From Nereida sp. MMG025 (GTDB lineage: Bacteria > Pseudomonadota > Alphaproteobacteria > Rhodobacterales > Rhodobacteraceae): a DNA stretch of 64,000 bases. The stretch spans positions 310,001-374,000 of the forward strand of contig NZ_JAKFZN010000001.1 in NCBI RefSeq assembly GCF_021654165.1, read 5' to 3'. Positions 37,494 to 45,230 of the stretch are shown one piece after another (the stretch's first letter is position 1; each line of letters starts with the position of its first letter). Position numbers and translations under genes: made by a program. The notes under the pieces were generated by a model that saw only the letters and a program-made list of their open reading frames with translations, was not told the origin of the DNA and did not search any database.

Positions 37494-37535
37494 TGTCAGA
37501 CTTTTAGAAACGGGGCAAACAATAAATGTCTGACA
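37494..37535. promoter_or_regulatory. Paired TGTC-N-GACA palindromes, probable GntR/FCD operator
   Basis: TGTCTGACA (37527-37535) is a perfect palindrome around one base. TGTCAGACT (37494-37502) is the same site with one mismatch. Centres are 33 bp apart, about three helical turns, in the gap between the divergent DUF2182 operon and the GntR gene. This form matches operators of FCD-type GntR regulators. Confidence 0.65.
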
Positions 37536-37547
37536 ATAGCGAGCCCG

Positions 37548-38288
37548 ATGAAAACGCAACTCGACCCCTCTGCCGATTTATCCATCCAGATTGCCACTGC
37601 AATCCGCGATGCCATCATCTCGGGCGCCCTGCCCGTTGACGAACGGCTGCCCTCTGAATCCGAGCTGTGCGAGACCTTCGAGGTCGGCAGATCGACGGTG
37701 CGCGAAGCGCTCAAACGTCTTGCTGCGCAGTCTCTCATCCGCACGCAGCGCGGCGCAACGGGTGGCGCTTTTGTCAACCGCCTCAGCTATGCCGACGCGC
37801 ACGCCCAACAGATCACGACCTCTACGCTTTTGCTGTCGATGAATGCGGTGAATTTCGAAACCGCCTGTGAGGCGCGCTTTGCACTGGAACGCGCCTGCGC
37901 GCCCCTTTCGGCCAAGCGCCGAACCCCTGACCAACTGGCCACCATGCGGGCCGAGATCCACCGTCAGGGGCAAACAGGTCTGTCTGATGAGGCGTGGTGC
38001 GCCAGTGATGTGGCCTTCCACCGTGCTTTGGTGGATGGTGCGGCCAACCCTGTGTTGTCCTATCAGCTTGCCGGCGCGGTTGAAGCGATGCAGCCCTTGA
38101 TGAACATGATCACCTTTACTGCCCGCAGCCGCGACCATATCATCGGTTTGCACACCGATATCGCTGATGCGCTCGATGCCCGTGATGCCGCGACGGTCGA
38201 TCAAAAACTCGCTGATCTGGCCCATTACACAACGCAGTTGGCCCTATCGGTGTTCGCCGCACGCCAGGCAACGCAAAAAACCTCGTAG
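37548..38288 (+). CDS. GntR/FCD-family transcriptional regulator
   Basis: 246 residues from ATG 37548; an earlier in-frame ATG at 37458 would cross the operator sites. The winged helix lies at about residues 12-75 with LPSESELCETFEVGRSTVRE and the wing RTQRGATGGAFV. The FCD effector domain follows, with ligand-site residues in DVAFHRALVDGAANPVL and late His residues. It diverges from the dmdA operon and likely controls it and itself. The ligand could be DMSP, acrylate or a CoA/carboxylate derivative; not determinable here. Confidence 0.87.
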   Translation: MKTQLDPSADLSIQIATAIRDAIISGALPVDERLPSESELCETFEVGRSTVREALKRLAAQSLIRTQRGATGGAFVNRLSYADAHAQQITTSTLLLSMNAVNFETACEARFALERACAPLSAKRRTPDQLATMRAEIHRQGQTGLSDEAWCASDVAFHRALVDGAANPVLSYQLAGAVEAMQPLMNMITFTARSRDHIIGLHTDIADALDARDAATVDQKLADLAHYTTQLALSVFAARQATQKTS

Positions 38289-38402
38289 GCGGGCCTTCAA
38301 AAAACCGCCGATCCCATGCGACTTGCGCCCTTATCCACTTGCACCAACCTGCGCTGCGCCATAGCGTCTGGCGCGATAACACCTTTGGGGAGCCTTCCAA
38401 TC

Positions 38403-39437
38403 ATGAAACATATCCTACTTGCCAGCACCGCTGTCATGTTGGCCACCGCCAGCTTTGCAGAAGACGCCGATCTTCTGGTTTTCGACTATTCCGGCTTTGA
38501 ATTCCCTGCGTTCCACAGCAAATATGTGGAACAGCACGGCCAAAGCCCCCGCTTTGCCTTCTTCGGCGATGAAGAAGAAGCCTTCCAGAAAATCCGCTCG
38601 GGCTTTCGCGCAGATGTCAGCCATGTTTGCGCAGGATCGGTCAACAAATGGACCGCCTCTGGTATTCTTGAGCCTTGGGACACCGCAAAAATCCCTGAAT
38701 TCGCAAATCTGGACGCCAATCTGACGGGCCAAAACGTGGCTGGTGAAGACACGTATTTCATTCCCGTTGATTTCGGCTCGACCGCAATCGCCTACAACAC
38801 CGATGAAGTTCCCGCCGATGATGTGGCATCGCTCAATGTGTTCCTGAACCCCAAATATGCAGGCCGCATGACCATCCCTGACAATGTGGATGATGCCTAC
38901 GCTTTGGCGTATCTGGCAACGGGCACCACCGACTGGACAACCGCCACGGATGAACAGTTCGCCGCCGCCTCTGACTGGCTGCGTCAGGCGCATGCAAACC
39001 TGCGTACCTACTGGGTTGACCCGGGCGAGCTGGCGCAACTGATGGCAACAGGCGAAGTTCTGGTCTCGTGGGCGTGGAACGAAACCTATCCCACGCTTGC
39101 GGACGAAGGATTTCCCGTGGGGTTCCAACGTGAAGCGGCCGAAGGATCCTCGCTGTGGTTGTGCGGATATGTGAACCTCAAAGACGGCGAAGGCGTTGAG
39201 GATAAAGCCTATGATTATCTGAACGCGTTTCTGGATCCGTCCTCGACCCAAGCGCTGATGGATGATGGCTACGGTCACGCAAACGCAGCGGCCATGGCCG
39301 ACCAGATGACCCAAGACGATTTGATTGCCGCAGGTCTTGGCCCCATCGATGCGCCCGTCCTGGCGCAACTGCCCATGGATGATGCGCGCCGCGAACAGCA
39401 ATCGGCTGAGTTTGAAAAGATCAAAGCGGGCTTTTAA
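38403..39437 (+). CDS. PotD/PotF-like ABC substrate-binding protein (orphan)
   Basis: 344 residues from ATG 38403. The signal peptide is MKHILLASTAVMLATASFA. Body motifs are those of spermidine/putrescine-type binding proteins (LVFDYSGFEFPAF; GFRADVSHVCAGSV; FGSTAIAYNTDEV; VSWAWNETYPTL). No permease or ATPase genes follow: a strong terminator comes 21 bp after the stop. It therefore either serves a transporter elsewhere or acts in sensing. It is 114 bp after the GntR gene on the same strand. Confidence 0.87.
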   Translation: MKHILLASTAVMLATASFAEDADLLVFDYSGFEFPAFHSKYVEQHGQSPRFAFFGDEEEAFQKIRSGFRADVSHVCAGSVNKWTASGILEPWDTAKIPEFANLDANLTGQNVAGEDTYFIPVDFGSTAIAYNTDEVPADDVASLNVFLNPKYAGRMTIPDNVDDAYALAYLATGTTDWTTATDEQFAAASDWLRQAHANLRTYWVDPGELAQLMATGEVLVSWAWNETYPTLADEGFPVGFQREAAEGSSLWLCGYVNLKDGEGVEDKAYDYLNAFLDPSSTQALMDDGYGHANAAAMADQMTQDDLIAAGLGPIDAPVLAQLPMDDARREQQSAEFEKIKAGF

Positions 39438-39458
39438 AGCCCTGGCCATCAAACAATA

Positions 39459-39486
39459 AAAAGCCCCGCTTTTGCGGGGCTTTTTT
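39459..39486 (+). terminator. Rho-independent terminator after the PotD-like gene
   Basis: AAGCCCCGC (39461-39469) and GCGGGGCTT (39474-39482) with a four-base loop, followed by T residues. Confidence 0.93.
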
Positions 39487-39513
39487 GTACAGTTAGACGT
39501 GTCGTCAAACCGT

Positions 39514-40671
39514 CTAATCGATGATGTCAAAGAAATCCGGAATTACCTGAGATATCAGCGACAGATCCCCATCTGAATCAAACCCCGCGGTAAATTCTGC
39601 CAGCACTGCCTGATCATTCAAAAGCTCGCCGATCGAATAGTATAACTTGGTTTCCGAAAGGGCACCTGTTTCGTCAAATAGCTGCAACTGGAACAGCCAG
39701 TCATCAACACCAGGGTCTATCGAAGGCGCGTCGCCCGGCGTCCCCACCACGATCGGCTCCCCCAGAAAATCGCCTGGTGACAGGTTGTCAGACTCAAACC
39801 GCAACCGGTGGGTCATTGATCCATCTTCTGCAAACAACACTGCCGTCGCATCATTATCGTCCATTGTGCGTAGGCGGGCCTGCATGTTTCCGTCTTCGTC
39901 GAACACCCGCAATGTCGTTGCCCATACAAAAGCATCGGACGTCATGCCAGGATCCTCGTCGATACCAACGAGCACCTCAGTCGCTTCAAAACGATCGCCG
40001 CCTACGGGTAAGTCTTCAAGAAAAGTATATTTCAACCCGTTTTCGTCTGTCAGACCAGTCTCGATCCGTAGCCCCGAATCCTTGGTAACACGCGAGTAGA
40101 CCACCTCACCATTTACCTTCGTTTGTTCAAACGAAGAAAAGTTGTATCTGTCGTCTTCACCGTCAAAAATCGAGACCTCTTCCCACACATCGCTGCCGAT
40201 TTGATCGAATTCTCTTATGATCCGTGCACCATCGTCGAAAAAGACCGATCGTTGTGTCAGGGTCCCCTCGTTATCATAACTCCATGTCTTCGTAGACCAC
40301 TCGAAAACATCATCCTCATCGAACCTATTGCGATATGAAGACCCTTCAAAGTTTTGCGATACCTGACGCACCCCGTTGTCGAACTCGACCTCTTTGCCGG
40401 CTATTTCGCCGGTTGCGTCATAGGTGAAGGTGATCTTTTCGTACGGCTTCAGGTTGGCCTCTGCATCGCGCAGCACACGCGTGGTCAAAACGCCAGTTTC
40501 GTCATATCGAAACTCGCGTTGCGTACCGTCATCACGCGTAATTGTGCGCTGTGTTACGACATCTGTATCAGGATCGAACACTTCTACGATCGATGACCAA
40601 TTATAGATGTCATCGACATCATTAATGACGCGGATCGTCGGAAGTGTGAAAAAACTAGAGCGTATTGACAT
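39514..40671 (-). CDS. Acidic protein with YD-like repeats, unknown function
   Basis: 385 residues, rich in Asp/Glu, no signal peptide or membrane segment. At least seven units fit a loose pattern hydrophobic-x-Y/F-D-x-x-G-x-hydrophobic-x-x-R: FRYDETGVLTTRV, FTYDATGEIAGKE, WSYDNEGTLTQRS, RVFDEDGNMQARL, VLFAEDGSMTHRL, QLFDETGALSETK and AGFDSDGDLSLIS. This recalls the YD repeats of RHS/tenascin-like proteins, but without an RHS core or toxin tip. It is a single gene bounded by a terminator on one side and a 131-bp AT-richer gap on the other. Its codon use looks less GC-rich than the neighbours. Confidence 0.7.
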   Translation of the reverse strand: MSIRSSFFTLPTIRVINDVDDIYNWSSIVEVFDPDTDVVTQRTITRDDGTQREFRYDETGVLTTRVLRDAEANLKPYEKITFTYDATGEIAGKEVEFDNGVRQVSQNFEGSSYRNRFDEDDVFEWSTKTWSYDNEGTLTQRSVFFDDGARIIREFDQIGSDVWEEVSIFDGEDDRYNFSSFEQTKVNGEVVYSRVTKDSGLRIETGLTDENGLKYTFLEDLPVGGDRFEATEVLVGIDEDPGMTSDAFVWATTLRVFDEDGNMQARLRTMDDNDATAVLFAEDGSMTHRLRFESDNLSPGDFLGEPIVVGTPGDAPSIDPGVDDWLFQLQLFDETGALSETKLYYSIGELLNDQAVLAEFTAGFDSDGDLSLISQVIPDFFDIID

Positions 40672-40802
40672 TGAAATCCCTTAATCATGTTGGATCTTGG
40701 GCACAAAACAAACTAAACTTAAATCTGAACTGGGTACGCGGCCCAAACAAAAACCAGATAACTCGACGTAAACTAGGCGTTAACTTTTCGTGAAAGTCAA
40801 CA

Positions 40803-41153
40803 ATGCTCGATCTGATAAACCCTGCCCTAGCCCTTTTGACCATCGGTTTGGGACTGTTTGGCTTTCTGGCACCGCGCTTTACAGCCAGTGCGCTTGATCT
40901 TGAGGCCGTGAAAAGCACCATGGGGTTGTCCGAAATGCGCGCCAGCGCCGGCGGATTGTTTGTCGCAATCGGGGTGGTGTGTCTGATCTCGGCCGAGCCC
41001 ATGACATATGTGATGCTTGGCGTGGCCTACACAGGGGCCGCAGCAGGGCGATTTATCTCAATCGTAATAGACAAACCTCCCATGCCCAAAGCTCTGGTGT
41101 TCTTCCTGTTTGAAGCCCTGCCAGCCGCATGGCTAATCACGTGGAACATCTAA
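40803..41153 (+). CDS. Small four-helix membrane protein (DUF4345-like)
   Basis: 116 residues, four hydrophobic segments (LINPALALLTIGLGLFGFLA; AGGLFVAIGVVCLISA; MLGVAYTGAAAGRFISI; ALVFFLFEALPAAWLI). Between TM1 and TM2 is a GLSEMRASAGG stretch similar to the R..YGG motif of DUF4345-type proteins. It is a distant look-alike of the 121-residue protein at 21322-21687. It lies just upstream of the tmRNA gene. Confidence 0.6.
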   Translation: MLDLINPALALLTIGLGLFGFLAPRFTASALDLEAVKSTMGLSEMRASAGGLFVAIGVVCLISAEPMTYVMLGVAYTGAAAGRFISIVIDKPPMPKALVFFLFEALPAAWLITWNI

Positions 41154-41164
41154 CGCCGCGCATT

Positions 41165-41510
41165 GCAAAGACCGGGATGTCCGCCTATATACCGAATGTC
41201 CCTCGGGACTATGGACATAAACGCGCTCGTAATAAGCGGATCGGACCCGGGGGCGGTACCCGGCGGCTCCACCAAAATCCCTCATTTGGGGATCATGGGG
41301 CCGAAACAGGATCGACGAACGTCTAAAGGGGTTAGCTTTGTCTCGGTGAGATACCACCGTTATCGGTTCGTTTAAGCTAGTTGCAAATGACAACAAAGCT
41401 CCAGTAGCACTCGCAGCGTAAGCAGCGCGTAATACTGAAATCTTAAGCCCTATTGCCTAGCCGCGATAGGCGGGGTTCGCAGGTACCTGGCAACAGAAAC
41501 CTGCATTTTC
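41165..41510 (+). ncRNA. ssrA: Two-piece (circularly permuted) tmRNA
   Basis: The acceptor piece comes first and ends CGGCTCC-A-CCA (41264-41274). After a short intervening segment, the coding piece starts GGGGCCG (41297-41303), which pairs with that acceptor strand, then AAACAGGATCGACG, the classic tmRNA start. The resume codon and tag reading frame are at 41383-41421: ANDNKAPVALAA then TAA. This permuted order is the alphaproteobacterial type. A GCAGGT/ACCTGC hairpin followed by TTTT (41479-41509) probably ends it. Outer ends are approximate. It rescues stalled ribosomes; SspB is encoded 0.9 kb downstream. Confidence 0.93.
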
Positions 41511-41525
41511 CTTCCCTAGATACGC

Positions 41526-41547
41526 AAAAGGGCAGCAGAAGCTGCCC
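41526..41547 (-). terminator. Hairpin terminator between tmRNA and the convergent gene
   Basis: GGGCAGC (41530-41536) and GCTGCCC (41541-41547) with loop AGAA. On the minus strand it ends in TTTT, 24 bp after the stop of the minus-strand gene; it may also backstop the tmRNA transcript. Confidence 0.75.
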
Positions 41548-41570
41548 CTGTAACGTAATATGTGGACCTT

Positions 41571-42164
41571 TTAGGCCTCACATTTGGCCAGATCACCTTT
41601 AACCTCGCCGACAAATCGGAAATCCTGAGACGCATAGCGATAGGTATATTCAAACCCATAATCGCGCATGAGTGTCTGAATCGATGCGTCATTGCAGATT
41701 TGTTCGTGCACCAAAGCGTCCTGTTCAGCCATTACTGCAGCAGGGCTGATACGGTCGAAGGTCTGGCCGACGGTGTAATAATAGCGCACGTTCAGACGGT
41801 CGATTGTCATATTATTGAATCGCAATGCCTGTCCGCCGCGCGCTTGGCCGCTTTCATTCATCTCGCGGGCTGTGCGTTCGAAAAAGGCGATAACTTCCAA
41901 CTGTTCGTCGGTCAGATCCTCTGTTCGTGTAAGCGGAGTTTGTGCTTTGGACACAACCGCATTGAGTTTTGAAATGGTATTCAAGGTAAGCGGATCGGCG
42001 GCTTGGCGCGTGACCTCTGCTGCATCTTGCGTTTCAGCGGCTTGCGTGGCCATTTCGGCCTGCTGCTGCGGCGCCTGCGTTTCGCCGCCGCCCATCAAAA
42101 ATGCACTGCCCAGACCAAAGGCAACGCCTGCGCCAACAAGACCAGCTGCTTGAAGTGTATTCAT
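41571..42164 (-). CDS. Membrane-anchored protein of unknown function
   Basis: 197 residues from ATG 42164. One N-terminal hydrophobic segment (MNTLQAAGLVGAGVAFGLGS) is followed by a Gln/Ala-rich linker (residues ~28-58) and a folded domain with LTDEQLEVIAFFERTAREMN, VRYYYTVGQTFD, EQICNDASIQTLM and a terminal Cys. The pattern Y(T)VG..F and C.D...L resembles small envelope proteins seen in several alphaproteobacteria, but I recognise no named family. An upstream in-frame ATG (42278) lacks a sensible N-terminus. Confidence 0.6.
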   Translation of the reverse strand: MNTLQAAGLVGAGVAFGLGSAFLMGGGETQAPQQQAEMATQAAETQDAAEVTRQAADPLTLNTISKLNAVVSKAQTPLTRTEDLTDEQLEVIAFFERTAREMNESGQARGGQALRFNNMTIDRLNVRYYYTVGQTFDRISPAAVMAEQDALVHEQICNDASIQTLMRDYGFEYTYRYASQDFRFVGEVKGDLAKCEA

Positions 42165-42412
42165 CTCGATTTCCCCCAGACGTGTCGGCTTTGACAGAAG
42201 CCGATCATAATTATGGACCACCCCAAAATAAGGTAGCGTTTGTAAAGGCGAATACCATATCACGCGGCTTTCTGACAAGCACGCAAAGCATCGATCGCAA
42301 TAATAAACATCGCGTTGCCGCGGTTACCCTTGGGTCAATAAATCAGCGCTTCGGCCTTTTGTTTCCCAGAAATTGGATTATGCTGTCTATAACGGAGCAA
42401 GGGATCCCTGCC

Positions 42413-42895
42413 ATGGACCGCAAAATTGACTACGGAAACCTGATGCATCAAGCGATGCGCGGCTTGATCCAAAAGGTGCTGGAAGATGTGAAATCTGGCG
42501 GACTGCCGGGTGATCACCACTTCTTTATTACCTTTGACACCATGCATCCTGATGTCGAAATCGCCGATTGGCTTTCTGACCGCTATCCTGGCGAGATGAC
42601 CGTAGTTATGCAGCATTGGTTCGACAATCTGACCGTGACCGACGAAGGCTTTGCCGTCACGTTGAATTTCGGCGACAGCCCAGAACCACTCTATATTCCC
42701 TATGATGCGATCAAGACATTTGTAGACCCGTCCGTTGAATTCGGCCTACGCTTTGAAACGCAAGAGGGTGACGACGATGATATCGAAGAGATCGCAGAAG
42801 CCCCTATGACCGAATTGGTCGAAGATACGGCGGACGAAGATGACGGCCCGAAGGAAGCAGAAGTGGTCAGCTTGGACAGTTTCCGCAAGTCATGA
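42413..42895 (+). CDS. sspB: ClpXP adaptor SspB (alphaproteobacterial type)
   Basis: 160 residues from ATG 42413, preceded by GGAGCAAGGGA. The SspB fold is seen in IDYGNLMHQAMRGLIQKVLE, HHFFITFDTMHPDVEI and MTVVMQHWFDNL. The acidic flexible tail ends in EVVSLDSFRKS, the ClpX-binding module. SspB tethers ssrA-tagged proteins to ClpXP. Adjacent to the tmRNA gene, so the tagging RNA and its delivery factor are clustered. Confidence 0.93.
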   Translation: MDRKIDYGNLMHQAMRGLIQKVLEDVKSGGLPGDHHFFITFDTMHPDVEIADWLSDRYPGEMTVVMQHWFDNLTVTDEGFAVTLNFGDSPEPLYIPYDAIKTFVDPSVEFGLRFETQEGDDDDIEEIAEAPMTELVEDTADEDDGPKEAEVVSLDSFRKS

Positions 42896-42982
42896 TCCGA
42901 TCTGTGTCGGCCTGCGCCATTTGGCCCGTTGCTCTTGGCACATAGCCCCGCTAAACGGCATGCAACGGCATACTGGAGTAGC

Positions 42983-44377
42983 ATGATGACAACCACCCGC
43001 ACAGAAACCGACAGCTTTGGCCCCCTCGAAGTCCCCTCCGAGAAATACTGGGGCGCACAAACCCAACGCTCGATCATGAACTTCCCCATCGGTTGGGAAA
43101 AGCAACCCATCGCAGTGGTGCGCGCCCTTGGCGTGATTAAACAGGCCTGTGCGCAGGCCAACGTGGAAAACGGTAAACTGGACGCCAAACTGGGCGAGGC
43201 GATTGTGCAAGCCGCCTCTGAGGTTGTCGCAGGCAAGTTTGATGACAACTTCCCGCTTGTTGTTTGGCAAACAGGCTCAGGCACCCAAAGCAACATGAAC
43301 GCCAATGAAGTGATCGCGAACCGCGCCATCGAAATTCTGGGCGGTGTGATCGGCTCCAAAGATCCTGTGCATCCCAACGATCACTGCAACATGGGTCAGT
43401 CCTCCAACGATACCTTCCCCACCGCCATGCATATCGCGACGGCGATGACAGCGCGTGATGTGCTAATCCCGGGGCTGGAAAAACTGCACGCCGCTTTGGC
43501 TGCCAAGGTTGCGGAATTCGACGGCATTATCAAAATCGGTCGCACCCACACGATGGATGCGACACCGCTGACGCTGGCGCAGGAATTTTCAGGCTACACA
43601 CATCAGGTCGCGATGGGGCTGGAACGCATCAAAACGGCGCTGCCCCGCATTTATGAGCTGGCCCAGGGCGGCACGGCTGTAGGCACCGGGTTGAACACCG
43701 TGCAGGGATGGGGCGAACAAGTCGCCGCCAATATGGCCAGCATCACCGATCTGCCCTTCGTCACCGCGCCCAATAAATTTGAAGCACTGGCCGCCCATGA
43801 CGCCATGGTCGAGATGTCAGGTGCGCTGAAAACAGTGGCCGCATCGCTGTTCAAAATCGCCAATGACATCCGATTGCTTGGGTCTGGCCCGCGCTGCGGC
43901 TTGGGCGAATTGATGTTGCCTGAAAACGAGCCGGGCTCTTCTATCATGCCGGGCAAGGTGAACCCGACCCAGTGCGAAGCACTTACCCAAGTGTGCGCCC
44001 ATGTCTTTGGCAACGATGCAGCCGTCGGGTTTGCGGGCAGCCAAGGCCACTTTGAATTGAACGTCTACAAACCGATGATGGCCTATAACGTCCTGCAATC
44101 CATGCAACTTTTGGGGGATGCATCGGCGGCATTCACCGATAATTGCGTCGTGGGCATCAAAGCCAACACCGACAATATTACCCGCATCATGAATGAAAGC
44201 CTGATGCTGGTGACCGCGTTGGCCCCCGAGATTGGCTATGACAACGCAACAACGGTGGCCAAGACGGCCCACAAAAACGGCACGACCCTCAAACAAGAGG
44301 CGATCGCCCTTGGGTATGTTGATGAAGAAACCTTTGACCGTGTGGTGCGCCCCGAATTGATGATCGGCCCTAAATGA
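42983..44377 (+). CDS. fumC: Class II fumarate hydratase
   Basis: 464 residues from the ATG at 42983 (GGAG upstream). Signature [11 protein letters not shown] is present, as are [25 protein letters not shown] and [16 protein letters not shown]. It hydrates fumarate to malate in the TCA cycle without iron-sulfur clusters. Its stop overlaps the next ATG by 4 bp. Confidence 0.97.
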   Translation: MMTTTRTETDSFGPLEVPSEKYWGAQTQRSIMNFPIGWEKQPIAVVRALGVIKQACAQANVENGKLDAKLGEAIVQAASEVVAGKFDDNFPLVVWQTGSGTQSNMNANEVIANRAIEILGGVIGSKDPVHPNDHCNMGQSSNDTFPTAMHIATAMTARDVLIPGLEKLHAALAAKVAEFDGIIKIGRTHTMDATPLTLAQEFSGYTHQVAMGLERIKTALPRIYELAQGGTAVGTGLNTVQGWGEQVAANMASITDLPFVTAPNKFEALAAHDAMVEMSGALKTVAASLFKIANDIRLLGSGPRCGLGELMLPENEPGSSIMPGKVNPTQCEALTQVCAHVFGNDAAVGFAGSQGHFELNVYKPMMAYNVLQSMQLLGDASAAFTDNCVVGIKANTDNITRIMNESLMLVTALAPEIGYDNATTVAKTAHKNGTTLKQEAIALGYVDEETFDRVVRPELMIGPK

Positions 44378-44547
44378 AGCCAATCAATCTGAACAAAGCC
44401 CGAAAGGCGAAGGCCCGCGCCGAGAAATCAGCGCGGGCCGATGCCAATGCGGTGAAGTTCGGGCGCAGCAAAGCGCAACGGGATTTGGAAAAAGCGAAGG
44501 AAGATCAGCGCGTTATACGGCTTGATCAACACAAACGCGATGAGTGA
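44374..44547 (+). CDS. DUF4169 small basic protein
   Basis: 57 residues beginning [20 protein letters not shown], followed by [20 protein letters not shown] and ending HKRDE. This Lys/Arg/Ala-rich composition is the DUF4169 pattern, found next to fumC in Rhodobacteraceae. It starts inside the fumC stop (ATGA) and overlaps the following gene by 8 bp, so all three should be translated together. Function unknown; the charge suggests nucleic acid or ribosome contact. Confidence 0.8.
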   Translation: MKPINLNKARKAKARAEKSARADANAVKFGRSKAQRDLEKAKEDQRVIRLDQHKRDE

Positions 44548-44767
44548 GCGGCCAAAAAAACGCTCGCTCACCTTGCGGGGGCATCGCACATCTGTGTCGC
44601 TGGAAGATGAATTCTGGACTGCATTTCGCGCCATCGCGGAAGACCGCGGCTTGCCGATCAATGTTTTGGCGGCGCAAATTGACGAAGGGCGCGGCACTGA
44701 TATTGGGTTGGCCTCGGCCATTCGGCTGTTCGTGCTGCGCCACTATCAGCGCCTCGCGCAGATTTAG
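44540..44767 (+). CDS. Ribbon-helix-helix domain protein (RHH_4 type)
   Basis: 75 residues from ATG 44540, within the end of the DUF4169 gene. RGHRTSVSLEDEFWTAFRAI gives the beta strand and first helix of the RHH fold; ASAIRLFVLRHYQRL the second helix. It is probably a small DNA-binding protein. Third gene of the fumC-DUF4169-RHH cluster. Confidence 0.8.
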   Translation: MSERPKKRSLTLRGHRTSVSLEDEFWTAFRAIAEDRGLPINVLAAQIDEGRGTDIGLASAIRLFVLRHYQRLAQI

Positions 44768-44780
44768 GCACGCGGCACAC

Positions 44781-45230
44781 TCAGGTCTCGGCCTTCTTTT
44801 CCCACCGACCGCTTTCTTCTGACCAATATTGCGCAGAAACACCCGCCCCTGTCAGGGATTTCCATTGGCCACGCGCGTGTTGCAGGGCATCGGGGTCATT
44901 GCCATCAAACAGAATACAGGTGCGTTCGCTGGCATTGATGTCGTCGGCGCTCACCGCTGCGCCATGCACGCTCATCACGCATTGCGCCATTTGCGATTGA
45001 TCGGTCAACAAGATCGGTTGCTCCGCATCATGCGGCCCGCCATCCAACGCGTGGGGCAGAAAACTGTCTTTGCCAAAGGTCCAAAGCGCCTCGTCCAAAC
45101 GGCTGAGTGCCGTGCGGTCTGTGCCGCGCACAACACAGCGCCACCCTGCCCCAACCGCCTTTTCCAGCAGCATAGGCAAGGTCGCCTCAAGCGGGCGGCG
45201 CGTCAGGTGATAGAAATAGACAGCGCCCAT
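44781..45230 (-). CDS. holC: DNA polymerase III chi subunit
   Basis: 149 residues. VYFYHLTRRPLEATLPMLLEKA at the start and LWTFGKDSFLPHA with QPILL are typical of HolC. Chi links the clamp loader to SSB. Its ATG shares one base with the pepA stop (TGATG), the usual pepA-holC arrangement. Convergent with the RHH gene. Confidence 0.92.
   Translation of the reverse strand: MGAVYFYHLTRRPLEATLPMLLEKAVGAGWRCVVRGTDRTALSRLDEALWTFGKDSFLPHALDGGPHDAEQPILLTDQSQMAQCVMSVHGAAVSADDINASERTCILFDGNDPDALQHARGQWKSLTGAGVSAQYWSEESGRWEKKAET

Noticed and set aside
37458-37547. Upstream start for the GntR regulator at 37458
   Set aside because: It would place the operator palindromes inside the coding region and adds 30 residues unlike a GntR N-terminus; ATG 37548 starts right before the winged helix.
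41129-41396. Short open frames across 41129-41396 on both strands
   Set aside because: They lie in the tmRNA gene, whose acceptor stem, tag frame and permuted order explain the sequence.
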